From the NCBI GenBank assembly GCA_017413105.1, contig JAFPVA010000130.1, positions 1 to 64,000 of the forward strand: a stretch of DNA of 64,000 nucleotides, in the 5' to 3' direction. Under the pieces are notes generated by a model. The model worked only from the letters and a program-made list of their open reading frames with translations, was not told where the DNA came from and ran no database searches. Made by a program: the position numbers and the translations under genes. Source of the stretch: Butyrivibrio sp. Its GTDB lineage: Bacteria; Bacillota; Clostridia; Lachnospirales; Lachnospiraceae. This document shows, piece by piece, positions 1-8,545 of the stretch. Each line of letters begins with the position of its first letter. The first letter of the stretch is position 1.

Positions 1-2
1 AA

Positions 3-1013
3 AAGCAGAGTGCAGGCCTTGTTATGGGCGTTGTTTTGAGGGTATTTATTTCTCTTCTTGACTATTTGCTTATTATCAAGCTGTATATTCTGTTTTACAT
101 AGGTAATGCCGTGCTTCTTGCGCTGGTTCTTTCTCCTTTGGGGAGCAGTACTAACGGCGCTCAGAGATGGATCAACCTTTTTGGCATCACTTTTCAGCCC
201 TCAGAAGCGGCTAAAATATTATTGATTTTATTCTATGCGCAGTTTATTATGAAATATAAAGACAGAGTTAAAAGCTTTGGCTTTGTTCTTATATGCCTTG
301 CATTTCTGGTTTTACCCCTTGGACTTATTGCCGGGCAGCCGGATCTGTCCACTTGTATTATGGTCATGACAATTTTCTGTGTGATCATGTTTGTTGCAGG
401 TATCAATATCAGGATTGTTATAGCAGTTCTATCGGTAGCTATTCCGACTGTTTTATTTGTAATTTATAATGCGGTACAGGGTGAGAGCAGTATTTTGCAT
501 GATTATCAGCAGAGACGTATTCTGGCCTGGCTTCATCCCGAGGACTACGCTAATGCTGAAGCTTATCAGACCCTTAATTCCATGATGGCTATTGGCTCAG
601 GACAGCTTTATGGCAAGGGATATAATACAAACGAGATCAGTTCAGTATTAAACGGTGGTTTCATTTCAGAGTCACCGACAGACTTTATTTTTACAGTAAT
701 TGGTGAGGAATTCGGTTTTGTGGGTGCGTGTATTGTAGTAATGCTGATCCTTGCAATTTCTGTCGAATGCTTTAATGTTTCCATGAGAGCCAAGGACAAG
801 GCCGGCGAGATTATTGCAGCCGGAGTAGGGGCCTGGATAGGTTTCCAGGGATTTATAAATATCGGCGTAGCAACGGGAGTTATTCCCAATACCGGTATTC
901 CGCTTCCTTTTGTTAGTTATGGACTGACTTCACTTCTTAGTTCTTTTATGGGAATAGGTTTCGTATTAAATGTACGTCTTCAAAGTGAAAAGTATAATTT
1001 TGGGAGGGTATAA
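3..1013 (+). CDS. rodA: RodA-type SEDS peptidoglycan glycosyltransferase, 5' truncated by window edge
   Basis: Multi-pass membrane protein of the FtsW/RodA/SpoVE (SEDS) family, which polymerises lipid II into glycan strands during cell-wall elongation. The frame is open to the first bases of the window (codons for KQSAGLV precede the Met at position 24), so the true start lies outside and at least the first membrane segment is missing. Visible family marks are the LFGITFQPSE loop, the IAGQPDLST stretch (family QPDLGT), the large extracytoplasmic loop with AIGSGQLYGKG, and SESPTDFIFTVIGEE, whose Asp matches the SEDS catalytic aspartate. The C-terminal NIGVATGVIPNTGIPLPFVSYG is the classic family signature. 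RodA is preferred over FtsW because of the QPDLST and TDFIF forms and because mgsA follows by 5 bp, a common clostridial order. Very sure of the family, fairly sure of RodA. Confidence 0.93.
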   Translation, partial: KQSAGLVMGVVLRVFISLLDYLLIIKLYILFYIGNAVLLALVLSPLGSSTNGAQRWINLFGITFQPSEAAKILLILFYAQFIMKYKDRVKSFGFVLICLAFLVLPLGLIAGQPDLSTCIMVMTIFCVIMFVAGINIRIVIAVLSVAIPTVLFVIYNAVQGESSILHDYQQRRILAWLHPEDYANAEAYQTLNSMMAIGSGQLYGKGYNTNEISSVLNGGFISESPTDFIFTVIGEEFGFVGACIVVMLILAISVECFNVSMRAKDKAGEIIAAGVGAWIGFQGFINIGVATGVIPNTGIPLPFVSYGLTSLLSSFMGIGFVLNVRLQSEKYNFGRV

Positions 1014-1018
1014 GTTAG

Positions 1019-1414
1019 ATGAACATCGCACTTATAGCACATGACGCGAAAAAAAAGCTGATGCAGAATTTCTGCATTGCATATAGGGGAATCCTTAGTA
1101 AGAACGATCTATTTGCTACAGGTACGACGGGCAGACTTATTGAGGAAGTTACAAATCTTACCGTGCACAAGTATCTTGCAGGCCATCTTGGCGGAGCACA
1201 GCAACTTGGAGCAGCAATTGAGCACAATGAGATCGATCTTGTTATTTTTCTTAGGGACCCGTTAACTGTTAAGTCTCATGAGCCAAGCGTAAATGACGTT
1301 ATGACTCTATGTGATATGCATAATATTCCTGTTGCAACCAACCTTGCATCTGCGGAACTGCTTATCAAATCACTTGACAGAGGGGACCTTGAGTGGCGTG
1401 AAATGTATAAATAA
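1019..1414 (+). CDS. mgsA: methylglyoxal synthase
   Basis: Converts dihydroxyacetone phosphate to methylglyoxal and phosphate, a glycolytic bypass that relieves phosphate limitation. At 131 aa it has the usual family length. Seen: N-terminal ALIAHDAKK, the phosphate-binding [18 protein letters not shown] with the catalytic-site histidine, and VIFLRDPL holding the catalytic aspartate region, then the ATNLASAE motif near the C-terminus. The ATG lies 5 bp after the rodA stop, with a GGGAGGG Shine-Dalgarno inside the end of rodA, so the two are probably co-transcribed. Its 3' end overlaps the start of the next gene by 17 bp. Identification is secure. Confidence 0.97.
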   Translation: MNIALIAHDAKKKLMQNFCIAYRGILSKNDLFATGTTGRLIEEVTNLTVHKYLAGHLGGAQQLGAAIEHNEIDLVIFLRDPLTVKSHEPSVNDVMTLCDMHNIPVATNLASAELLIKSLDRGDLEWREMYK

Positions 1415-2360
1415 ATTATTTACTGTTTCTTTTTCTATAGTGTTATTGATTTCTAGTCTGACGGGATGTGCAGGGCTTCCTTACTCTGCCAAATATTCCG
1501 TCAGTTCTTTTGGAAAAAATACCAATTCTTCCTACAATTATCCGACCTTTGCATCAGACCTTTGTGTAGCCGGCGGCGATATCGGTGAGGATCTTTCTTT
1601 TTCCGATGTTGTGAGCGCAGGTCTTTTTGATCTGTCAAATAGGGAAACTCTTTATGCTAAGAATGTAAACGCCAGGATTATGCCTGCAAGCCTGACTAAG
1701 GTAATGACGGCCATGGTCGCTCTTAAATACGGTTCTCTTGAGCAGGTGCTTGTTGCCGGTGATGATGTTTATGTTAATGAAAGCGGAGCTCAAAAGATTG
1801 GTCTTAAGCAGGGAGACAGGATGACTCTTGATCAGGCTTTGCATATTCTTTTGATATATTCAGCCAATGACGTAGCTAATCTTATAGCATCAAATATTGG
1901 CGGCTCAATTCCTGACTTTGTTGAACTTATGAACAAAGAAGCCAAGACTATAGGTGCGACAAATTCTCACTTTGAAAATCCTCATGGTCTTACAAGCGAT
2001 GAGCATTATGTTACAGCTTATGACATGTACCTCATGTTCAATGCTGCTTTGCAGTATGATACATTCAATGAGATCATAAATATGAACGAGTATAACACTT
2101 CCTATCTGGATTCTTCCGGAAACTCCAAGGAAGTTGCAATTTCAAATACAAATGGGTTTCTTGCGGGTAATAAATCAGCTCCATCAGGGGTTACTGTTAT
2201 AGGAGGCAAAACAGGAACCACAACAGCTGCAGGACATTGTCTGATACTACTTGCCCGAGATATATCTGCAAGTCCTTATATTGCAGTAGTCATGCGGGAT
2301 ACAGACAGCGGAACTCTTTATAATGATATGACAGAATTGTTGAAGGAAATTGTTAAGTAG
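1398..2360 (+). CDS. lipoprotein D-alanyl-D-alanine carboxypeptidase (penicillin-binding S11 family)
   Basis: Predicted low-molecular-weight PBP that trims the terminal D-Ala from peptidoglycan stem peptides outside the membrane. I place the start at GTG 1398 (320 aa), inside mgsA, because it puts a hydrophobic signal sequence ending in the lipobox SSLTGC (lipid-modified Cys24) right at the N-terminus and has a GAGGGGA Shine-Dalgarno 11 bp upstream. A TTG at 1389 is the alternative. The three active-site motifs are in order: SLTK (Ser98, Lys101), SAN (Ser155) and KTG (Lys271). There is no obvious C-terminal amphipathic anchor, which fits anchoring by the N-terminal lipid. Overlap with mgsA implies translational coupling in a rodA-mgsA-dac unit. 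The exact start is uncertain; the family is not. Confidence 0.92.
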   Translation: MKCINKLFTVSFSIVLLISSLTGCAGLPYSAKYSVSSFGKNTNSSYNYPTFASDLCVAGGDIGEDLSFSDVVSAGLFDLSNRETLYAKNVNARIMPASLTKVMTAMVALKYGSLEQVLVAGDDVYVNESGAQKIGLKQGDRMTLDQALHILLIYSANDVANLIASNIGGSIPDFVELMNKEAKTIGATNSHFENPHGLTSDEHYVTAYDMYLMFNAALQYDTFNEIINMNEYNTSYLDSSGNSKEVAISNTNGFLAGNKSAPSGVTVIGGKTGTTTAAGHCLILLARDISASPYIAVVMRDTDSGTLYNDMTELLKEIVK

Positions 2361-2362
2361 GG

Positions 2363-2391
2363 TTGTCTTTTAACTCTTTGTAAATTATAAT
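2363..2391 (+). promoter_or_regulatory. sigma-A-type promoter for the P-loop gene at 2432
   Basis: TTGTCT (2363-2368), a 17-bp spacer and a perfect TATAAT (2386-2391), directly after the carboxypeptidase stop and about 40 bp before the next start codon. Confidence 0.65.
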
Positions 2392-2431
2392 TAATATATT
2401 AAAAAAGTCTTACTTGCAGGAGGGTATGCCA

Positions 2432-2851
2432 ATGGTTCAGTTAATTGTTGGGAAGAAGGGAAAAGGAAAGACAAAATGCTTATTAGATAAGGTGAATACT
2501 GAGGTTAAGAACGTTTTAGGTAGTATTGCCTTTCTTGATAAGAACACTAAGCACATGTATGAGCTTAATAACAAGATTCGTTTGATCGTCGTTTCAGACT
2601 TTATGATTACAAATCCTGATGAGTTTATTGGATTTGTAAGCGGAATTATTTCCCAAGACCATGATCTCCAGCAGATGTATTTTGATAGTTTCCTCAAAAT
2701 TTCATGTCTTGAGGGCAAGGATATCACAGATACTATTGCCAAGCTTGAAAAAATGAGTGAAAAGTTCAATGTTGATTTTGTATTAAGCCTTTCAATGGAT
2801 GAGGCTGAGGTTCCTGAATCTGTTAAATCCAAGATCGTTATATCACTTTGA
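2432..2851 (+). CDS. small P-loop NTP-binding protein, function unknown
   Basis: A 139-aa soluble protein beginning with a P-loop: GKKGKGKTK (Walker A, GxxxxGKT form) at residues 7-15. A Walker B is not obvious; VDFVLSLS near residue 118 is the best hydrophobic strand candidate. I do not recognise a characterised function; similar proteins are sometimes loosely labelled PilT-like in Lachnospiraceae. The start is ATG 2432 rather than the TTG at 2414 or ATG at 2426, because the AGGAGGG Shine-Dalgarno at 2418-2424 is 7 bp upstream of 2432. It has its own promoter and lies upstream of the HlyD-like gene and sepF, so a role in envelope or division biology is possible but only by context. Confidence 0.85.
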   Translation: MVQLIVGKKGKGKTKCLLDKVNTEVKNVLGSIAFLDKNTKHMYELNNKIRLIVVSDFMITNPDEFIGFVSGIISQDHDLQQMYFDSFLKISCLEGKDITDTIAKLEKMSEKFNVDFVLSLSMDEAEVPESVKSKIVISL

Positions 2852-2875
2852 TAAATATTACATTTAAATAATTTG

Positions 2876-2903
2876 GATAAGCCGCGGAGAGCCGCGGCTT
2901 ATC
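2876..2903 (+). terminator. GC-rich perfect hairpin between the P-loop and HlyD-like genes
   Basis: Perfect 12-bp inverted repeat GATAAGCCGCGG / CCGCGGCTTATC with loop AGAG. A T-run (2919-2925) follows only about 15 bases later, next to the GAGGGA ribosome-binding site of the following gene. It may be a weak terminator, an RNA-processing site or an mRNA stabiliser rather than a classic terminator. Confidence 0.6.
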
Positions 2904-2930
2904 TTATGAAGAGGGAAATTTTTTTGCCAT

Positions 2931-4511
2931 ATGGCTTCACAAAAAAATAAAAAAGTAACTAAATATCCAAGGACTCTTAACAACATAAACATCGGGATGG
3001 TGATTTTTGGCGTCATTGCCATTTATCTCTTGTTTTTTGTTATTACTTATATGCGCAAGGATCATATTGTTGGATACGAGGTTAAAGAGGGATCTCTTTC
3101 TACAAATAATATTTACAATGCTATATGCATCAGAAATGAGAAAGTGGTTAAAAGTGATCTTGCCGGATATGTTAACTATTTTGCCGCTGAAGGTAGCAGA
3201 GTAGCTGTTGGAAATCTGGTCTATACTGTTGATGAGTCAGGAGAACTCCTGGAATATCTTAAATCTCAAGGTTCTGACGAGGTAATGCTATCTGACGAAG
3301 ATATGTCTGAACTCAGATCTCAGATTGTTGATTTTTCGTCCTCCTTTGATGAGCAGAATTTTTACACTGTCTATGATTTCAAGGTCAGTCTTGATGGAAC
3401 TGTACAGAAGCTTTCCAATAACAGTGTTCTTGACAATATTCAGTCTTTAAACGCTAATAGCGCAGCCCTTGCAGCCATCAACTACAAATATGCAGGAGAC
3501 ACCGGCATTGTAGTGTACTCAATTGATGGTTTTGAGGATAGAATTGTCCATGACATTACAGCAAATATGTACGAAGAAGGCTATTATGACAAGACACAGC
3601 TTATCAATAACAGCCTTGTGAAGGTCGGAGATCCTGTATACAAACTCTGCACCAGTGAGGAATGGGCGGTTGTTATACTTGAAAATGATGAAGAAAGGGT
3701 AAAAGAGCTTACTGACCGCGGCTATGTAAAGGTTAGATTTATTAAGAATCAGGATGAAACCTGGGGGAAGGTGACTAGTTTTACCAATGGAGAAGGTGAC
3801 ACTTTCGTTGTATTTACCTTTACCAATTCTATGCTTACTTTTTGCAGAGACAGGTACTTGAACATAGAGATAATTACCGAAGATCAGAAGGGACTTAAGA
3901 TTCCAAATTCTTCGATAGTTAATAAGAATTTTTATCTTATACCTAAGGCATACATAATAAAAAATAATGATAATTCTACCGGGGTTCTCAGGGAAAAGTA
4001 TGATGAACAGGGTAATGAGACAACAGAATTTGTTGATATTTCTGTATATAGTGAAACAGAAACTGATTACTATGTTGATACCACACTGCTTAGATCTTCT
4101 GATACGCTGATAAAGCCTGATTCTACTGAAAGATATGCTGTGGGCAAGCAGGATACTCTTGTTGGTGTATATAATATCAATAAGGGCTATGCCGATTTCA
4201 GACAGATACGTGTATTATATCATAACGATGAATATTCAATAGTTAAGTCAAATACAACCTATGGTCTTTCTGTATATGACTATATTGTCCTTGATGCATC
4301 CGTTATTGACGGAAAGAAGGATGACGAGATCAATGACGATATCATAACTGATGATATAGATTCGGATTATATCTCAGAGGACTATTCTGATGAGATTTCT
4401 GATGAAAATTCCGATGTTAATTCAGAGGATGGTTCAAACATTCCTGTAGCGGATTCTGCTGAACAGATTACTGATGGAATTTCGGAGGAAATATCAGAAG
4501 AAACACCGTAA
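2931..4511 (+). CDS. HlyD-like membrane-anchored periplasmic-adaptor-type protein with acidic tail
   Basis: A 526-aa protein with a basic N-terminus, a single membrane segment at about residues 22-42 and a large extracytoplasmic part. Residues about 55-105 (VKSDLAGYVNYFAAEGSRVAVGNLVYTVDESG) look like the biotinyl-lipoyl hairpin of HlyD/RND-type membrane-fusion proteins, and a second such stretch (NSLVKVGDPVYKL) follows near residue 230. The last 70 or so residues are rich in Asp, Glu and Ser (DDEINDDIITDDIDSDY and so on) and look disordered. No transporter gene is adjacent. Instead it sits between the P-loop gene and sepF, an arrangement I associate with Lachnospiraceae, so a division or envelope role is plausible. 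Its start ATG follows GAGGGA by about 14 bases, a long spacing. Function unproven. Confidence 0.85.
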   Translation: MASQKNKKVTKYPRTLNNINIGMVIFGVIAIYLLFFVITYMRKDHIVGYEVKEGSLSTNNIYNAICIRNEKVVKSDLAGYVNYFAAEGSRVAVGNLVYTVDESGELLEYLKSQGSDEVMLSDEDMSELRSQIVDFSSSFDEQNFYTVYDFKVSLDGTVQKLSNNSVLDNIQSLNANSAALAAINYKYAGDTGIVVYSIDGFEDRIVHDITANMYEEGYYDKTQLINNSLVKVGDPVYKLCTSEEWAVVILENDEERVKELTDRGYVKVRFIKNQDETWGKVTSFTNGEGDTFVVFTFTNSMLTFCRDRYLNIEIITEDQKGLKIPNSSIVNKNFYLIPKAYIIKNNDNSTGVLREKYDEQGNETTEFVDISVYSETETDYYVDTTLLRSSDTLIKPDSTERYAVGKQDTLVGVYNINKGYADFRQIRVLYHNDEYSIVKSNTTYGLSVYDYIVLDASVIDGKKDDEINDDIITDDIDSDYISEDYSDEISDENSDVNSEDGSNIPVADSAEQITDGISEEISEETP

Positions 4512-4527
4512 ATTCCCTAACAAATAT

Positions 4528-4557
4528 TTGACAGATTATGTAATATTACGTTAATAT
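4528..4557 (+). promoter_or_regulatory. sepF promoter
   Basis: TTGACA (4528-4533), 18-bp spacer, TAATAT (4552-4557). The 8-bp palindrome TAATATTA occurs twice, at 4541-4548 in the spacer and at 4552-4559 over the -10 box, which could be an operator. The sepF start is about 50 bp downstream. Confidence 0.7.
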
Positions 4558-4606
4558 TATATGTGGTTTTGTTGGGTAAAAAAGAATTTTTTTAGGAGCG
4601 AAAGCT

Positions 4607-5137
4607 ATGAGCGTAATGGATAAGTTTTTAAAAGCTATTCAGTTAAATGGGGATGATGATAGTGGCTACTATGATGATTATGATGATGGTTATAGCAGCA
4701 CTTCCAAGATTGAATCCATAAATAATTCAAGTCCTATCGCAAAAGAAGATACTTCTGTTGATCTTGGTGATGAAAAGGGTAAGAAAGCGTCACCAAAGGT
4801 TACACCTGTTAGAAGTAAAAAAGCAGTTAGCCCTTCCGGGATGGAAGTTTGTGTTATAAAGCCAACTTCTGTTGAGGATGCCAGAGAGATTACAGAAACT
4901 CTTCTTGCAAATCGTACTGTAGTACTTAATCTTGAAGGACTTGATGTAGATATTGCACAGAGAATAATAGATTTCACCTCCGGTTCAACTTTTGCTATTT
5001 CAGGAAATCTCCAGAAGATCTCCAGATATATTTTTATCATTACACCAGCATCAGTTGATATTTCAGGTGATTTCCAGACCATGCTTAATGGTGCTTTTGG
5101 CAGTAGTATTGCAGATGGACCACAGCAGATAGATTGA
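4607..5137 (+). CDS. sepF: cell division protein SepF
   Basis: SepF bends and tethers FtsZ filaments to the membrane during septum formation. Seen: an N-terminal amphipathic stretch MDKFLKAIQL suited to membrane binding, an acidic, Tyr/Asp-rich linker (about residues 12-75), and the C-terminal SepF core (about 80-160) with VCVIKPTSVEDAREI, NRTVVLNLEGLD and RIIDFTSGSTFAISG, matching the DUF552 fold. At 176 aa it is within the family range. It has its own promoter and a strong terminator right after, so it is probably monocistronic here, although the upstream HlyD-like gene may read through. Start supported by AGGAG 8 bp upstream. Confident. Confidence 0.96.
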   Translation: MSVMDKFLKAIQLNGDDDSGYYDDYDDGYSSTSKIESINNSSPIAKEDTSVDLGDEKGKKASPKVTPVRSKKAVSPSGMEVCVIKPTSVEDAREITETLLANRTVVLNLEGLDVDIAQRIIDFTSGSTFAISGNLQKISRYIFIITPASVDISGDFQTMLNGAFGSSIADGPQQID

Positions 5138-5148
5138 TTCGATATAAT

Positions 5149-5190
5149 AAAGGCTGTTGACGGAGAGAAAATAGTCAACAGCTTTTTTCT
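5149..5190 (+). terminator. intrinsic terminator after sepF
   Basis: Stem GCTGTTGAC (5153-5161) / GTCAACAGC (5174-5182), extended by A-U pairs, followed by TTTTTTCTTTT. Confidence 0.9.
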
Positions 5191-5216
5191 TTTATGCATT
5201 TTAAAGGAGTAATATA

Positions 5217-6320
5217 ATGAGTGATATTTTAACAGTAAATTACGAAAAAAAGCCCTGCTATGATATTGTTATCGATAATTCTTTTTCTGAGCTTGTTCAA
5301 AGGGTTAAAGAGCTTGGATTCGAAAACAGGAAGATTGCGATTATCACAGACTCTAATGTAGAGCCACTTTATGGAGATGAGATAAAAAATCTTTTAGCTT
5401 CTATTGCAAATAAAGCTATTGTATACGCTATTCCTGCAGGAGAAGAGAATAAGAATCTGTCAGAAATTGAAAAAATCTATCAGGTGCTTATAGATGAACA
5501 TTTTGACAGACATGACCTTATTGTGGCACTTGGCGGCGGTGTAGTCGGAGATATGGCCGGATTTACAGCTGCAACTTACCTTAGAGGTATATCCTTTATT
5601 CAGATTCCTACTACACTTCTTGCACAGACAGATAGTAGCATTGGTGGTAAAACAGGTGTTGACTATAAAGGTTTTAAGAATATGGTTGGCGCTTTTCACA
5701 TGCCAAGACTTGTTTATATCAATATTTCAACCTTGAATTCTCTGGATGACAGACAATTTGCCTCCGGTTTTGCTGAGGTTATGAAACATGGTCTTATAAA
5801 AGACAGTAATTTCTACACCTTCCTTATTGACAACATTTATGAGATCGGCGATAAGGATCCTGATGTTCTCATGGAGATGATAAGAAAAAGCTGTGAGATC
5901 AAAAAGGCTGTTGTTGAGAAGGATCCAACAGAAAAGGGTGACAGAGTTTTACTGAACTTTGGACATACTTTGGGACACGCCATTGAAAAGGCAAAGAATT
6001 TTGAGTTGTTACATGGAGAATGTGTGGCTCTTGGTTGTATCTGTGCAGCATTTATTTCCTGGAAGAAAGAAATGATCTCAATGGAAGAGTATTATGAGAT
6101 CAGAGATATGTTTGTTCCATTCAATCTTCCGATTTCGATTGAGGATCTGGATTCTGCACAGGTTATTGAACTTGCAAAATCTGATAAAAAAGCAGACCTT
6201 GATAAAATAAGGTTTATTCTTCTTAAGAGCATAGGTAAGGCAGTTGTAAGCATGGAAGTTACTGATGATGAGATGAAAAAAGCTCTTGAAGAGATTATTT
6301 ATATTGAGAATAACGACTAA
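5217..6320 (+). CDS. aroB: 3-dehydroquinate synthase
   Basis: Second step of the shikimate pathway: converts DAHP to 3-dehydroquinate using NAD and a divalent metal. At 367 aa it has the standard length. Seen: the NAD-binding ALGGGVVGDMAGFTAATYLR (about residues 105-125), IPTTLLAQTDSSIGGKTGVD, KNMVGAFH, and the metal-site glutamate and histidines in FAEVMKHG, LNFGHTLGHAIE and HGECVALG. Start ATG is preceded by AAAGGAG at 8 bp. It is followed by lspA after 20 bp and rluD overlapping lspA, so aroB-lspA-rluD form one probable operon. No other shikimate gene is in the window. Secure. Confidence 0.98.
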   Translation: MSDILTVNYEKKPCYDIVIDNSFSELVQRVKELGFENRKIAIITDSNVEPLYGDEIKNLLASIANKAIVYAIPAGEENKNLSEIEKIYQVLIDEHFDRHDLIVALGGGVVGDMAGFTAATYLRGISFIQIPTTLLAQTDSSIGGKTGVDYKGFKNMVGAFHMPRLVYINISTLNSLDDRQFASGFAEVMKHGLIKDSNFYTFLIDNIYEIGDKDPDVLMEMIRKSCEIKKAVVEKDPTEKGDRVLLNFGHTLGHAIEKAKNFELLHGECVALGCICAAFISWKKEMISMEEYYEIRDMFVPFNLPISIEDLDSAQVIELAKSDKKADLDKIRFILLKSIGKAVVSMEVTDDEMKKALEEIIYIENND

Positions 6321-6340
6321 CGTAACAGAGGTTTTTTACA

Positions 6341-6880
6341 ATGAATAAAATGTCTAAGAAAAAGAAAATATTCCTTGCTGCTGATGCATTTTTTATAGCT
6401 CTTTTAGTATTCCTGGATCAGTACACGAAGCATCTTGCGGTTGTTCATCTTATGGATAAGCCTCCTTTTAAGATCATTAATGGTGTATTGGAACTGAATT
6501 TCTTAAAGAACAGCGGTGCAGCCTTTGGACTTCTTCAAAATCAGAAAGTATTCTTTATACTTGTTGCCATAATGATACTTATTATTATCGCCTATGTGCT
6601 TTTCAGGCTTCCGGATGAGAAAAAGTATAATATAATGCATATTCTCCTGGTTCTGATCGCAAGCGGTGCAGCGGGCAATATGATAGACAGAGTCAGACAG
6701 GATTATGTTGTTGATTTTATTTATTTTGTTATCATAAATTTCCCAATATTTAATGTGGCTGATATTTATGTTACTGTTGCTACTTTTGTATTTGTTATTC
6801 TGTTTCTGTTTTATTATCAGGAGAATGATTTCAGTTTCCTTAGCTTCAGACAGCAGAAGAAATTCAGGGAATTCAAATAA
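6341..6880 (+). CDS. lspA: lipoprotein signal peptidase (signal peptidase II)
   Basis: Aspartyl membrane protease that removes the signal peptide from prolipoproteins after lipid attachment. It would serve, for example, the lipoprotein carboxypeptidase at 1398. The 179-aa protein has four predicted membrane segments and the conserved blocks LDQYTKH, NFLKNSGAAFGLL, the catalytic-Asp block GAAGNMIDRVRQDYVVDFI and FNVADIYV with the second catalytic Asp. The family is usually 150-170 aa; here the tail is slightly longer and basic. The stop codon TAA shares its last base with the ATG of rluD. Secure. Confidence 0.97.
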   Translation: MNKMSKKKKIFLAADAFFIALLVFLDQYTKHLAVVHLMDKPPFKIINGVLELNFLKNSGAAFGLLQNQKVFFILVAIMILIIIAYVLFRLPDEKKYNIMHILLVLIASGAAGNMIDRVRQDYVVDFIYFVIINFPIFNVADIYVTVATFVFVILFLFYYQENDFSFLSFRQQKKFREFK

Positions 6881-7809
6881 TGGATCAAATTACGGAAGTA
6901 TTTGAATTTAATGTGACAGATGAATATGAGGACATGAGGATCGATAAGCTTATAAGTGAGCTTATCGATTCCTTGTCGAGAACTTATATAAAAAAGCTTA
7001 TAGATGATAAAAAAGTCTTTTGCAATGGCAAAAATGTAAAAGCCAGCTTTTCTGTTTCGGAAGGGGACCATATTGTAATGGAGATACCTCCTGTGGAGGT
7101 TCCGGAGATTGTCCCGCAGGATATTTCCCTTGATATTCTCTACGAGGATAACGACGTAATAGTCGTAAATAAGCCTAAGGATATGGTTGTACATCCTGCA
7201 GCGGGGCACTATAAAGATACATTGGTCAATGCTGTAATGTTTCACTGCAAAGACAATCTATCCGGCATAAATGGCGTTATGAGGCCCGGTATCGTTCATA
7301 GGATTGATAAAGACACCACCGGCTCAGTAATTATCTGTAAAAACGATAATGCCCACAAAGAAATTGCTGCTCAATTAAAAGAGCATTCGATCAATCGAGT
7401 TTATCACGCAATATGCTATGGTATTCTAAAGGATGATGAAGGCGATATAGATGCTCCTATTGGCCGTAGCAGTAGTGATAGAAAGAAAATGGCCGTTGTT
7501 CCCGGGGGAAAAGAAGCTCAGACTCATTATAAGGTATTAAAGCGCTTTGAAGATGATGGCTTTACTTATATAGAGTGCAGGCTTAAGACCGGTAGAACAC
7601 ATCAGATACGCGTCCATATGGCCTATATTGGTCACCCTCTTTTAGGGGATGAAGTATATGCCCAGGGAAGGAAGAGTAAATTCAAGACCAATGGTCAGTG
7701 TCTTCATGCAAAGACCTTAGGATTTATTCATCCTGTAACAAAAGAGTATGTAGAAACTGATGCTCCTTTGCCTGAATATTTTTCACATTTGCTCAATGTC
7801 CTTAAATAG
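6880..7809 (+). CDS. rluD: 23S rRNA pseudouridine synthase, RluD type
   Basis: Isomerises uridines in the helix 69 region of 23S rRNA in bacteria where the family is characterised. Seen: N-terminal S4 RNA-binding domain (about residues 15-75, with RIDKLISELIDSLSRTYIKKLI), a linker ending in EDNDVIVVNKPKDMVVHPAAGH, the catalytic block RPGIVHRIDKDTTGSVI with the essential Asp, and the C-terminal KTGRTHQIRVHMAYIGHPLLGDEVY. The 309-aa length is normal. It overlaps lspA by one base (TAATG), a conserved lspA-rluD pairing in Firmicutes. RluD is the best subfamily call by context; RluA-family membership is certain. Confidence 0.94.
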   Translation: MDQITEVFEFNVTDEYEDMRIDKLISELIDSLSRTYIKKLIDDKKVFCNGKNVKASFSVSEGDHIVMEIPPVEVPEIVPQDISLDILYEDNDVIVVNKPKDMVVHPAAGHYKDTLVNAVMFHCKDNLSGINGVMRPGIVHRIDKDTTGSVIICKNDNAHKEIAAQLKEHSINRVYHAICYGILKDDEGDIDAPIGRSSSDRKKMAVVPGGKEAQTHYKVLKRFEDDGFTYIECRLKTGRTHQIRVHMAYIGHPLLGDEVYAQGRKSKFKTNGQCLHAKTLGFIHPVTKEYVETDAPLPEYFSHLLNVLK

Positions 7810-7861
7810 GTTAAAATACAAGTAGGGATGGTTATAAAAACTGCATCAAAGGGGTGAGCTT

Positions 7862-8497
7862 ATGAATACTATTATTACAATTGGTCGTCAATTTGGCTCC
7901 GGTGGTAGAGAAATAGGGGAGATGGTAGCCAAGAAATACGATATCAAGTATTATGACAAGGAACTTCTTTCAAGGGCTGCGAAAGAGAGCGGTTTTTGTG
8001 AAGAGATGATCCAGAATCATGACGAGAGACCTACCAATTCGTTTCTTTATAATCTTGTCATGGACACTTATTCATTTGGCTATAATTCGTCGAGCTTTGT
8101 AGATATGCCTATTAGTCATAAGGTATTTCTTGCTCAGTTTGATACAATAAAAAAGATTGCGGAGGAAGGTCCATGTGTAATAGTAGGTCGTTGTGCCGAT
8201 TATGCGCTCAGTGATTTTGATAATGTTCTTAATATCTTTATCCATGCTGATGAAGATTTTAAGATTAAAAGGATAAAAGAGCGCTTTGCCGATATCACTA
8301 CAGATGAGAAGGCAAGGGAAATGATGAACAAGAAGGATAAACAGCGTCAAAGTTACTACAACTATTATTCTTCCAAGAAATGGGGAAGAGCAGATAGCTA
8401 TGATCTTTCTATCAACAGTTCTATTTTAGGAATTGAGGGCACTGTTAAGTTTATCACTCAGTATATTGAAGATTTTGAACTTGCAAGAGTAAAATAA
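7862..8497 (+). CDS. cytidylate-kinase-like P-loop kinase
   Basis: A 211-aa soluble protein of the cytidylate-kinase-like family. It opens with the P-loop IGRQFGSGGREIG (residues 7-19) and has a VIVGRCADYAL block near residue 102 and an Arg-rich lid KRIKERF near 135, as in nucleoside monophosphate kinases. It is not the standard Cmk: the canonical CMP-binding motifs are not recognisable, and members of this group are widespread in Clostridia with no fixed substrate that I know of. AAAGGGGTGAGC gives the Shine-Dalgarno. It is followed by a strong terminator. Family confident, substrate unknown. Confidence 0.88.
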   Translation: MNTIITIGRQFGSGGREIGEMVAKKYDIKYYDKELLSRAAKESGFCEEMIQNHDERPTNSFLYNLVMDTYSFGYNSSSFVDMPISHKVFLAQFDTIKKIAEEGPCVIVGRCADYALSDFDNVLNIFIHADEDFKIKRIKERFADITTDEKAREMMNKKDKQRQSYYNYYSSKKWGRADSYDLSINSSILGIEGTVKFITQYIEDFELARVK

Positions 8498-8506
8498 TAT
8501 GAAAGA

Positions 8507-8545
8507 AACTTTCAGAAGGGGCTTCCTTTCTGGAAGTTTTTTTCT
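8507..8545 (+). terminator. intrinsic terminator after the cytidylate-kinase-like gene
   Basis: Imperfect stem AACTTTCAGAAGG / CCTTTCTGGAAGTT with one G-U pair, loop GGCTT, then TTTTTTTCTTTTT. Confidence 0.85.
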
